This document shows positions 1-7,561 of a stretch of 58,247 bases of DNA, piece after piece. Origin of the DNA: Roseomonas mucosa. Its GTDB lineage: Bacteria > Pseudomonadota > Alphaproteobacteria > Acetobacterales > Acetobacteraceae. Position numbers and translations under genes: made by a program. The stretch is from positions 1 to 58,247 of the forward strand of contig CAMDWG010000022.1 in assembly GCA_945878375.1 (NCBI GenBank), given 5' to 3'. The notes under the pieces are model-generated. The model saw only the letters and a list, made by a program, of their open reading frames with translations. It did not search any database and was not told where the DNA came from. Numbering within the stretch: position 1 is the first letter of the stretch; each line of letters starts with the position of its first letter.

Positions 1-152
1 GCCAGCGTAGCAAAGGCCCGCACCCGCCGCTGAGCCGACAAGCGGCTCCAGGCCAAGCGCCGCCGTATCGCCTCCGCTCGCTCGTCACCCCTACAGCAGC
101 CCAGTGCCGACCTCATGTGCGGCCGCCAAAGGGTTTCTGGAGGTGTCCAGTT

Positions 153-2066
153 TTAGCAAGCGCGCACCGCAGACACTCCAGGTCTTAGGCAACCATCAAA
201 AAAGTAACCAGTCTCGCGCTGGCCATTCGGGTAAGTTAAAGTCCCTAGGCCATTTGGTAGGCCGCGCCTCCATTGTCCTGAATAAGTGATGCCGTTGGGC
301 CATGTACGACGACCGAATCCCTCTGGTCGGCCATAGCGCCACTCGCCGACATGGACAATACCACTGGAAAAACGATAGGTTCCTACGCCTTCGCGTAAAT
401 TATCGACAAAGCCCCCGCGATATTCGCCGTCATCGAGCTGCTGAGTTCTCTCAGTTAGGGGAAGTTCTAGATCCACCTGATAGCCTAGGAGGCTACTCTG
501 AATACGCCGCAGTTGTCGCAGTGTGACGAGGTCAAGGGTTCCATGATCGGATATCCAAACGCTCCTTTGAAACTGCTGGATCGCTGCGCGTGTGTTCGGT
601 CCCGCAACGCCGTCCACCTGAAGTTGCTGACCGGTGGCGGCCGCAAGAGCCGTTTGTATACGCCTCCAGTCTGCATTGGTTAGGCGGAGTTCAGCTTCAA
701 ACCGGTTGGTGACCCCCAATTGATCTGCTGGCGGAGGAGTTTGGACCGGCGGGAGGCCGCCGCGACCAGTTGGGGGCGGTGGGGACCAAGTCGCTGGAGG
801 CGGAGGCGGACTGGACGAGCCTCTGTCCAAATTGGCGATAAACATCAGGCCGATAGTCACCGCTCCGATTATGCCGATAGCTTTCAGCCACCCTCCGTTG
901 CTGGGCGCACCCCCTGTAGGCGTCGTGACGGTCTGCCCAGCAGCACTCGCGTCCCAGGGTGAGCGGCTTGGGGAGTGCAGCTTAGAGCTGGCGGCCGCTA
1001 AGTTTGCGTTCGCTTTATCGCGCGCACACCTAGAACAGGGCAGGCCCTCAAAGCGGATATGCGTGGGATCATCCGGGAAGGCAGCACAGCGAGACAAAGA
1101 CTTCGATTCAAGGATTGCGCCTAACGCATCTCGCCATTCGCTCAGTGCCGGGCGCGCTTTTGGAGTGGTAAGGGCACGGTCGAGGAGAAGCCTTAGCTGG
1201 ACTGGCCAACTCGCGTGCACACTGGCTTGCACCGGGAGCGCCTTCGCATGAGGCGATAATCCATACGCGTAAAGGCCATGCTTAGCCTTGTCGTCGTTTG
1301 TGTCCGCCCCATCCGGCGCGTCACTGGTCAGTCGGCACTGATAGGGGTGCACGCCAAAATTCAGAACCTGAAATGCTATGACGGCGAAGGCATATTGATC
1401 TTGCTCATGCCAGAGTGCGCCAACGTCAAGGCCAGCCGAGTAAGCTTCGGGGGCGATGTAGCTCGCTGAGACATGGGTTGGCTTGTAAAATTTTCCTCCT
1501 GCGTCTCTGACACCGAAGCTGTCCGTATCCAGCAAGACTACGGATAGGTTGTTCCGTACGATTACATTGCTGGGCTTGAGATCGACGACTGCGGTACCGC
1601 TTAAGTGAAGATCGGCAAGGATCCCCGCAAGATTCTTGAGCAGCAGCAACCGGCTGGATAGCGTGTCTTTGAACTTCGGAAGCTTTGCAATGAGCAGCCG
1701 CTCGACCCACCAATCAAGAGAGATGTCCCCCTCGTCGCCGACAAATGGCAAAACTATTCCGCGCGGTGCACCGGCAGCTTCAATCTTGGCGAGTGGCCAA
1801 GCAATTCCGCTCCCCGTGCTGCTCAACGCCTGTGCGCTGTAGCGGTCTACGAGGTGGGATATACGCGCCCAGTCTGCTTGCTGCGGCTGCCGGTACAGCT
1901 TGAATGCATATGACCTGCCAGCCTGATCAGCGTACTTGTAGACCTCCGCCAATCCCCCGACACCGACCCGCTTTAGGGCAGAGCGATTGACTGTCGCGTT
2001 CACTGAAGAGGTCGGCAGCCGAAAATCGAGGACATCGGCTCCTGCGTCAGCCGGTGCCTCATCCAT
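153..2066 (-). CDS. YegI-like transmembrane Ser/Thr kinase with peptidoglycan-binding and MORN domains
   Basis: Predicted 637-aa membrane protein kinase, last gene of the vWA-PP2C-kinase operon. The kinase domain (about 28-320) has a glycine-rich VGVGGLAEVYK at 34-44, Lys56 in FKLY, catalytic loop VVDLKPSN (Asp162, Lys164, Asn167) and LLDTDSFG at 178-185 in place of a plain DFG. A Cys pair (CSRC, 344-347) with Cys327 suggests a small zinc site, as seen in YegI-type kinases. One hydrophobic helix (about 393-413) and a proline-rich linker follow, then a peptidoglycan-binding-1-like domain (about 455-520, DGVAGPNTRAAIQQFQ) and MORN-like repeats (about 548-625, motifs such as YSGQWRRGLPNG). With the kinase domain cytosolic, the C-terminal half would be periplasmic; that topology is inferred. 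The ATG lies 8 bases inside the PP2C gene, implying translational coupling. The substrate is unknown. Confidence 0.85.
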   Translation of the reverse strand: MDEAPADAGADVLDFRLPTSSVNATVNRSALKRVGVGGLAEVYKYADQAGRSYAFKLYRQPQQADWARISHLVDRYSAQALSSTGSGIAWPLAKIEAAGAPRGIVLPFVGDEGDISLDWWVERLLIAKLPKFKDTLSSRLLLLKNLAGILADLHLSGTAVVDLKPSNVIVRNNLSVVLLDTDSFGVRDAGGKFYKPTHVSASYIAPEAYSAGLDVGALWHEQDQYAFAVIAFQVLNFGVHPYQCRLTSDAPDGADTNDDKAKHGLYAYGLSPHAKALPVQASVHASWPVQLRLLLDRALTTPKARPALSEWRDALGAILESKSLSRCAAFPDDPTHIRFEGLPCSRCARDKANANLAAASSKLHSPSRSPWDASAAGQTVTTPTGGAPSNGGWLKAIGIIGAVTIGLMFIANLDRGSSSPPPPPATWSPPPPTGRGGLPPVQTPPPADQLGVTNRFEAELRLTNADWRRIQTALAAATGQQLQVDGVAGPNTRAAIQQFQRSVWISDHGTLDLVTLRQLRRIQSSLLGYQVDLELPLTERTQQLDDGEYRGGFVDNLREGVGTYRFSSGIVHVGEWRYGRPEGFGRRTWPNGITYSGQWRRGLPNGLGTLTYPNGQRETGYFFDGCLRPGVSAVRAC

Positions 2067-3201
2067 CCGGCCGCTCAGACGCTGTTGGTGCTGTAGCCGG
2101 GCTTTGCTCTGGTGCTGCGGCAGGTACTGGTTGAGGTGACGGTGCAGGAACGGGCGTCGCTGACGAGCGCAACATAACGCCTACTGCCAAGGCAAGCCCG
2201 GCAGTGACGACTAGAGCGCAACCGGCAAGTAGAAGCTGCCAGCGGGGCATTGGCCATCGGTGGGCTATATTCTGCTGGCCGGCCCGTTCTTTAAGAAGCC
2301 CGTGCGTGAACGGTACTGGTTGTCCGAGAAACTGGGCCGGCGGCATGATTGTTTGGCCGCTTGGGGCAGAGCCTGCGGTCTGCGACACAGAGGGGCCACT
2401 TGTAGGCGTGATGCGCAGCGTGCCCCGCGCAAGCTGAGTAGCAACCTCAGGTCGATAAATGATGATGCAGCCCTTATCGTCGGAGCTTATCCGGGCAGAA
2501 TGCTCAGAGGCCAGAAATTGCTCCAGCCCTACTGCCGGTGCTTGTTGCCCAACGAGTGCGCTTTTCAGCATGACCAAGACTTGCTCTGGCAGCAGATTAT
2601 TGCCCCTGTAAAGGATGTCCTGAGCACCGTCCGTTGCGAGAAGGATGAGCGTGGGAGGCGAGGAGATGGGGGTTAAACGTATGTTGCGGATCCATTCAGG
2701 CTCCGTGAAATAGAAGGTTTGGTTTGCGTACTCGCCGTTTTGCGGCTCTGATTGGACTGCAACTGTAAGTTCAGAATCGTCGCTGTGCTTCGCAGTCAGC
2801 GCGGATGCAATGCCGTCCCCAAGGTGCAGCATGAACCCACCGCGATCAGACACCATCGCTGCGACGATTGTAGCTGCATATTCACGTAGGTCAGGGCCGT
2901 AGGCAGCGCGCATATCTTCGCGCAGCGCCGCAACGAGGGTCACGGCTTGATCGACAACCCACTCGCCCGGCCCTTCGCGTCCGAGCCGATCTGCTAAACT
3001 CAGAAGCGCCTTTGCAAGGAAATGCGCTGCGTGTTCAGCGCCTGAGGCTGCGTTTCGTGCACTGCCGCAACCGTCACACACAACGGCGGCAACCCAACGG
3101 CCGTCCTGGCTGGTCAGGATCTGGAGCGCGTCTTCACATTCGGCACCACGCGCCAAATGACTTGGACCAATGACAGCATTCCCTATGGCTCGCAGAGACA
3201 T
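2059..3201 (-). CDS. Membrane-anchored PP2C-family protein phosphatase (YegK-like)
   Basis: A 380-aa PP2C-type Ser/Thr phosphatase, probably opposing the kinase encoded directly downstream. Metal-binding motifs are all visible: Glu21-Asp24 (ECEDA), CDGCG at 42-46, LGDG at 128-131, ATDG at 189-192 and SDDKG at 240-244. A proline/serine-rich stretch leads to one hydrophobic helix (about 322-344), then a short Pro/Ala-rich tail, so the phosphatase domain probably faces the cytoplasm and is tethered to the membrane as its partner kinase is. The frame is open for 34 more codons upstream, but the ATG at 3201 is preferred: it has a GAGG about 7 bases upstream, starts the conserved N-terminus, and avoids overlap with the vWA gene, which ends at 3215. 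Homology to E. coli YegK is by family resemblance only. Confidence 0.85.
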   Translation of the reverse strand: MSLRAIGNAVIGPSHLARGAECEDALQILTSQDGRWVAAVVCDGCGSARNAASGAEHAAHFLAKALLSLADRLGREGPGEWVVDQAVTLVAALREDMRAAYGPDLREYAATIVAAMVSDRGGFMLHLGDGIASALTAKHSDDSELTVAVQSEPQNGEYANQTFYFTEPEWIRNIRLTPISSPPTLILLATDGAQDILYRGNNLLPEQVLVMLKSALVGQQAPAVGLEQFLASEHSARISSDDKGCIIIYRPEVATQLARGTLRITPTSGPSVSQTAGSAPSGQTIMPPAQFLGQPVPFTHGLLKERAGQQNIAHRWPMPRWQLLLAGCALVVTAGLALAVGVMLRSSATPVPAPSPQPVPAAAPEQSPATAPTASERPDG

Positions 3202-3214
3202 TGCCGACCTCAAG

Positions 3215-3904
3215 TTACAGCCTGACCGACGCCCAGGGATCGGTAGGAGGGAGATCCACCCTGGCTCCAGGCACACTTCTCGCGATCTGGCCCAGGCTGG
3301 CACTCAGCCAGACGAAGAATTCATGAAAGCGGACTGCATCCATCGCGATAGGTGGGCGGGCTGCCAACTCCGAGAGTTTGTTCAAGTCTGCCCGCCCTAC
3401 AGCGATGGGGAACACCTCGACTTTCCCGGTAGCTTCGGCCTTTCGAACGGCCTCGCAAGTTGCTTCCCACGTGGCACTGCTGTCGGTTGGCTCGCCGTCC
3501 GTGAACACCATGAGCCAGGGGCGAGTGTAGGAAATGCCCTGCTCTTTCAGGAACGCCTTCTGCGCTTCGATTGCCTGTAACGCGACGGACACGGCTTCAC
3601 CGAGAGGGGTGTTACCCGCAGCGCTCATTTCGAATGGCCCAAAGGACGCGGCGTCGGTCCAGTCCATAAAGACCCTTGGCGGCCCCAGGGGGCCGCCAAC
3701 ATTCACCGCTGCCACTTGAACGCGCGAAAGGGCGATCGGGTCTTCGTGCAACGACGCAGCGAATGTCTTGATGCCCTCGTTGAGCAACTGCATCCGGCTT
3801 TGCCCACCGTTTCCGCCCACCTCGACTGTCGTCATGGAGGTGGAGGCGTCGAGCACCAGTATGCACGGCGTGCGCTGCGTGGGGTTGGTCAGGTCGATCT
3901 GCAT
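3215..3904 (-). CDS. TerY/YegL-like von Willebrand factor A domain protein
   Basis: A 229-aa protein that is almost entirely a vWA domain, first gene of the three-gene operon. A complete MIDAS metal site is visible: DASTS at 19-23, Thr99 in GNTPLG and Asp136 in FTDGEPTD. The length matches the TerY/YegL family (about 210-230 aa). No signal peptide or membrane helix is seen, so it should be cytosolic. In the TerY-P (YegL-YegK-YegI) module known from comparative genomics, such proteins accompany a PP2C phosphatase and a kinase; here the order is vWA, phosphatase, kinase, with a 13-base gap and then an 8-base overlap. Its role as adaptor or kinase substrate is inference. The region upstream (3905-4097) has lower GC and must hold the operon promoter, but no clear consensus is visible. 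Confidence 0.85.
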   Translation of the reverse strand: MQIDLTNPTQRTPCILVLDASTSMTTVEVGGNGGQSRMQLLNEGIKTFAASLHEDPIALSRVQVAAVNVGGPLGPPRVFMDWTDAASFGPFEMSAAGNTPLGEAVSVALQAIEAQKAFLKEQGISYTRPWLMVFTDGEPTDSSATWEATCEAVRKAEATGKVEVFPIAVGRADLNKLSELAARPPIAMDAVRFHEFFVWLSASLGQIARSVPGARVDLPPTDPWASVRL

Positions 3905-4097
3905 GGAGCGTTTACCTGTGAGTCCGGGAGGGCCAGCGATGGCTTTGTTTAAGGGGTGGGGTTCTCCGGAAGCTTACGAGAACGGGAAAGCCCGGAAAAG
4001 GTTACCCGAATGTTATACCCACTGCGATGGCGCCAGTACGATTTTTTGGCAGAATGTTGCATATTCGATACGGCTGAGTGTTGAGGCTCTGTCAGCG

Positions 4098-4675
4098 TGC
4101 AGCCCCCCCCCCCACTCGACTCGACAGGCTGCGCAACCGTGAGGGCCTAGGCGGAAACATAGGCATGCTCCTCAGTCGAGGCCCATCGAGCGCGTTGAAA
4201 TCATTACCGGCTGCGAACGCCGCCGACGCTACACTGCCGAGGAAAAGGTCCGGCTGGTCGAGCAGACCATGCAGCCCGGCATGACGGTCTCCCCCGTCGC
4301 CCGGCTCCACGGCGTCTCCCCCAGCCTGCTGTTCCAGTGGAGGCGGCGCATGGCCGAGGGTGGGCACGAGGCGGTCACCGCCGCAGAGACCATCGACTTC
4401 GCCGCGGCGCTGAACTTGGTTCCATGCTTCACGCCGGTCCGCAGCCCCGAAAGCAACGGTGTCTGCGAGGCTTTCGTCAAAACCCTGAAGCGCGACTATG
4501 CCCGCGTGAACCCCAGGCCAGACACCATTTCCGTCCTCCAGCAGCTCCCCGCTTGGTTCGAGGACTACAACACCGCCCATCCCCACTCCGGCTTGCGCAT
4601 GCGCTCGCCGCGTGAGTTCATCGCCCAACAGTCAGCCAACCAAGCCGCATGTCCGGTTTGATGGGGGCAACTCCA
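4098..4675 (+). mobile_element. Internally deleted IS2-like (IS3 family) element
   Basis: About 580 bp of IS3-family remnant. The right end reads toward GGGGGCAACTCCA, finishing near 4675 just after the transposase stop. The left end is less certain; a TGCAG followed by an 11-C run at 4098-4113 could be a degraded partner of the complementary TGGAGTTGCCCCC. The body carries only the start of orfA joined to the end of orfB, so several hundred bases are missing and the element cannot move by itself. No 5-bp target duplication is visible around these limits. Boundaries are inference. Confidence 0.6.
4173..4661 (+). pseudogene. Fused remnant of IS2-like transposase OrfA and OrfB
   Basis: One continuous frame joins two normally separate parts. 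From about 4182 it encodes the OrfA helix-turn-helix start (ERRRRYTAEEKVRLVEQTM, then PGMTVSPVARLHGVS and LLFQWRRR), typical of IS2-group OrfA. At about residue 45 after Met4269 it switches into the C-terminal part of the OrfB DDE integrase core (CFTPVRSPESNGVCEAFVK with the catalytic Glu, then AWFEDYN and HPHSGLRMRSPREF). The rest of OrfA, its frameshift region and most of the catalytic core with the first two Asp residues are absent. The in-frame join suggests a clean internal deletion. No transposition activity is expected, although the DNA-binding part could still be made. Confidence 0.85.
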
Positions 4676-4678
4676 GGG

Positions 4679-4872
4679 TGGTCGCGGTGTGCTGGGCCGG
4701 GATGGTCGAGGTGGGCCGCGCCATGGTGGCGGAGGGCTTGGCGCTGGCGGACAGGCGCTTTGGGCGCGCTTATGTCCCGGTCGAGGAGGCTGCCAGGTTA
4801 GCCGCACGGGGCATCTGGGCTGATGAGTTCGAAGCGCCCTGGGAATGGCGCCGCGCTCGACGCCGTGGGTAA
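4679..4872 (+). pseudogene. C-terminal fragment of a thermonuclease (SNase-like) gene
   Basis: Immediately after the IS right end, one frame encodes about 64 residues resembling the end of staphylococcal nuclease-like (TNase) proteins: VEVGRAMVAEGLALADRRFG, then YVPVEEAARLAARGIWADEF and PWEWRR before the stop. The family signature is a Tyr/Val-x-x-x-E-x-x-A-R...G-I-W block. The catalytic Arg/Glu/Asp part of the fold would lie upstream and is missing. The DNA left of the IS does not continue it, so the 5' part was lost by deletion or rearrangement. Assignment rests on pattern memory of the family, not on a search. Confidence 0.6.
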
Positions 4873-4919
4873 CCCGCCCTCGGATGGAACGCGATCCCCG
4901 GCCGTTATCTCATGAAAAT

Positions 4920-5002
4920 GCCGCTACACCGCTACATCACGGGTCAGGGGCGAGGATCGATGGGCGTGCGTCCAGGCCGCCAACCTGTAGCGTTGTAGCG
5001 GC
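4920..5002. repeat. 17-bp inverted repeat beside the DUF3631 gene
   Basis: The arm at 4920-4936 (GCCGCTACACCGCTACA) and the arm at 4986-5002 (TGTAGCGTTGTAGCGGC) are complementary with one mismatch and separated by 49 bases. Each arm itself contains a short direct repeat (GCTACA-type). It lies just beyond the 3' end of the DUF3631 ATPase gene. It could be a binding site for a replication protein, part of an element origin, or a large stem in the 3' UTR of that gene. Confidence 0.6.
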
Positions 5003-5096
5003 AAATTTCCGGATAGAGGGGGGAGATGCGAAAGGGAGCAGGGGGGCCACCCTATAAGGATAGCTTCCCCTGCCTGCGGTAATGTTGGTTTAGAAG

Positions 5097-6197
5097 TTAG
5101 GCAGCGGCATCCGGTCCCTCCTGGTCAGTCTCCGGCGGCAGGTAGCGGAGCCATGCGTCAGCGAATGCATCGCGCTCGTATCCCTTCACCACCTCCTGGC
5201 CGTTTCGCATGTTGATCGGACTAATGCCGAAGGGCGCCAGGAGATGCGCCAGCTGCGGCTTGCTAATCACCGTGCCTCCCCGGAACTCCGCCCAGGGGCG
5301 GTGCTCCAGCTTGGCCAGTGCAGTGCAGATGGCTCCGCTGGACAGCTTGGTGGCGCCCGTCTCGCGGAAGATGGCGCGGATATCACCCAGCGCCATGGCC
5401 GTCTGGCTCGCCTCTTCGGCAGTCTTGAAGACTTCCAGCAGCGCCAAGCGTGCACGCTCCGGCCATTCACCCCCTGCGTAGTTCGCCAAAGCGGCCAGCG
5501 GGGTCGAGATGTCGGCCTGCCGATCCCCGAGGGCGTCCGGCATGAACGGATCGAGGTACTCGGAGAGATCAACCTCCACCGCCCATGCCACGATAGCCTC
5601 GCTGACCTGCCCGATGGTCTCCCGATGCGGGCGGATCCGCTCGACAGTTTCCACGTCGGTCTTGCGCCGCAGCCTAATGACAACGGCGCGATCCATGACG
5701 GTTTCCGGCAGATCACCAATGGAAGCGATGGCAACCGGACAGAACGTCTTGAAGCCCTTCGACGCATAGTCATCGCCAGTCTTCGTGCAGCGGAGCGACT
5801 GGCCCGAAGCTGCGAAGCCAGAGTTGAGCACGTTACGAAGGCCGGGCTGGGTCGACATAAACGAGTCCGCCTCGTCCACAAGGAGCGTGATGGACTCCTC
5901 GCTATCAACTTTGCGGAAGATCGCCGCCTCGGATGCGGAATCGGTCTTCAGCGGGTTGCAGCACAGCAGTTCGAGCAGTTCGAGCAGAGTGCTTTTTCCG
6001 CACCGCTTCTCCGGCGAGATTACCGCAAGGCGCGGTGTATGCCGGAACAGCCGGTAGACGTAGGTATGCAGGATCCACAGTGCGATCACGTCTGCCTGGG
6101 CGTCCGTGATGACCATGTGACGCTTCAACCTAGCACTAAGCCGATTCAGAAGTTCGGCAGCATCAAGGGCCTGCTGGCCCGAAGGATTGTAATTCAT
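5097..6197 (-). CDS. DUF3631-type primase/helicase ATPase of a mobile element
   Basis: A 366-aa P-loop ATPase resembling the DUF3631 module of phage and plasmid DNA primase/helicase proteins. Walker A is PEKRCGKST (62-70) and Walker B TLLVDEAD (104-111); a conserved ATVMDRAVVIRLRRK-like block follows, where the protein has PETVMDRAVVIRLRRK. In many relatives this module is fused behind a toprim/primase domain; here it stands alone and starts with a short helical segment. The ATG at 6197 is chosen; a TTG two codons upstream is the alternative. It lies between the integrase side of the island and the IS remnant and probably serves replication or maintenance of the mobile element. No partner primase is visible in the window. 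Confidence 0.7.
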   Translation of the reverse strand: MNYNPSGQQALDAAELLNRLSARLKRHMVITDAQADVIALWILHTYVYRLFRHTPRLAVISPEKRCGKSTLLELLELLCCNPLKTDSASEAAIFRKVDSEESITLLVDEADSFMSTQPGLRNVLNSGFAASGQSLRCTKTGDDYASKGFKTFCPVAIASIGDLPETVMDRAVVIRLRRKTDVETVERIRPHRETIGQVSEAIVAWAVEVDLSEYLDPFMPDALGDRQADISTPLAALANYAGGEWPERARLALLEVFKTAEEASQTAMALGDIRAIFRETGATKLSSGAICTALAKLEHRPWAEFRGGTVISKPQLAHLLAPFGISPINMRNGQEVVKGYERDAFADAWLRYLPPETDQEGPDAAA

Positions 6198-6429
6198 TCC
6201 CAATTTCCAATGGTGCCACAGAGCACGGCTGCGCGGCTAACCCCCGAGCATGATGTGGCATGTCTATACGAAAGGTTTGGCTATCAGCCGGCGACCGCAT
6301 TGCGGCGGAAGGGCTGATTCATGGATTGTCGAATGGTTCGGTTTGGCGCCTCCAACGTGGGTGATAGGTCCACGATGAGGCCGCCAGAATCACGCCGCTA
6401 TAATCGCCAACATGCCGCCGCGGCGGGAT

Positions 6430-7389
6430 TCAGCGAGGCTTACGAGGCCCGGATTTCCGCCAGTTTTCGGGTGCATGCTTCTTGCGAATCTTGCGGATCT
6501 CGCTGCGCGGAACATCGTCGATGAAGGCGGCTCTAGCGTCGTTCCAGTCCTGCTCTTCAGTAGGACCACGTTGATCACGAGGCCATGTTTTGACCCGCAA
6601 GAGATACCATCCGCTGAGAGCGACCAAATTGTATCGGTGCTGCGTGGGTGGAGCAGTCTCGGCTGGAACCGCAGCGGCACTAGGGATAGACCCAGGTTGA
6701 AAGGCGGTGGTGGATGCGGGCCACATTCGCAGAATGTCGTCTGATAAGATGAGGAGGCCGGACCAAAGCGGCTGCGAGGTCCGACGGCGTCCATCGACTT
6801 CAGTTGAGGGTACGATACCCATCTCAGTGATAGTGACAGGTCCGGCGCATACATCGGCGGGAATACGCTCACGCGGCTCAGTGACCGGCTCCAACTCGCC
6901 TAGCTGCGATCCATAACCCCTCCAGCCGTATGCGGACGGCTCACCTGACGCGATAGCCAAGCGAAGCGTTTCCGCTGCTTGCTTGAGTCGATCATGTTGC
7001 GCCCTGGCGTCTTGCAGGTGTTCCGATAGGTGATTGATCAGTCGTGTCGTGAGGTCGTCGATGGAGGCAGTCGGCGGATCGGCAGGGCCATCATCCCCGC
7101 GAAGGCTAAGGGTGGCAGCAACAGTGCGGACCCGCTCTTCGAAATCAGGACCGTACCGCATGGTGCGAAACAGCGACCCGGGCGGCTCGGCCATCATCTG
7201 CCGGAGGTGCTCAAGGGCTTCGTCAGGGGTCTGAGTGAACCAGTTCGAAGCGCCGAAGTAGAGGGCGATATCCCAGTCGGGTGCCAGGGAGCGAAAGGCG
7301 ATCCAGCTGAGGGCTTGGTCGACGGAAAGCCAGCCTGCTGGCGTGTCCGCTTCTGCGCGCTTGGGCGCCTGCGCCTTCCCACTTTTCAC
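6430..7389 (-). CDS. Unrecognised island protein, 319 aa
   Basis: I do not recognise a family. The frame is open from 7647, but its upper part overlaps the integrase and has no ATG; the GTG at 7389 (VKSGKAQAP...) is the likeliest start, with GGAG about 16 bases upstream and a tiny 24-codon frame (ATG at 7469) ending 5 bases before it. Visible features: a tryptophan-rich N-terminal segment (GWLSVDQALSWIAFRS, DWDIALYFG, NWFTQTPDEALEHL) that recurs in other mobile-element hypothetical proteins, a possible coiled-coil segment (LINHLSEHLQDARAQHDRLKQ region), and a very basic C-terminus (EIRKIRKKHAPENWRKSGPRKPR region) that could bind nucleic acid. It has no signal peptide. It sits directly downstream of the integrase on the same strand and may be co-transcribed. 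Confidence 0.55.
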   Translation of the reverse strand: MKSGKAQAPKRAEADTPAGWLSVDQALSWIAFRSLAPDWDIALYFGASNWFTQTPDEALEHLRQMMAEPPGSLFRTMRYGPDFEERVRTVAATLSLRGDDGPADPPTASIDDLTTRLINHLSEHLQDARAQHDRLKQAAETLRLAIASGEPSAYGWRGYGSQLGELEPVTEPRERIPADVCAGPVTITEMGIVPSTEVDGRRRTSQPLWSGLLILSDDILRMWPASTTAFQPGSIPSAAAVPAETAPPTQHRYNLVALSGWYLLRVKTWPRDQRGPTEEQDWNDARAAFIDDVPRSEIRKIRKKHAPENWRKSGPRKPR

Positions 7390-7561
7390 AGCGATCAGCC
7401 CCGCTCCATTCCTGCCCTGGTAGTCTGGTGGTGGGATGCCGCGTTGAGCAAGTCGCTCCAAGTGGCCATGAGGGCGACCTGTTCGGGCCACCGCTGGGCG
7501 TGCCGGTAGACGCCGAGGAAGCCGCCCCGCGTTGCGGACTCCCCGTGGTGCAGGGTGTGCG

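Noticed and set aside
104-289. Small plus-strand frames at the left edge
   Set aside because: They are antisense to the kinase C-terminus and show no similarity or ribosome-binding site; 1-152 holds no convincing feature.
4612-4872. An intact small gene of 86 aa
   Set aside because: Its first part is the IS end in another frame; only the later part resembles a protein family, so it is treated as a gene fragment.
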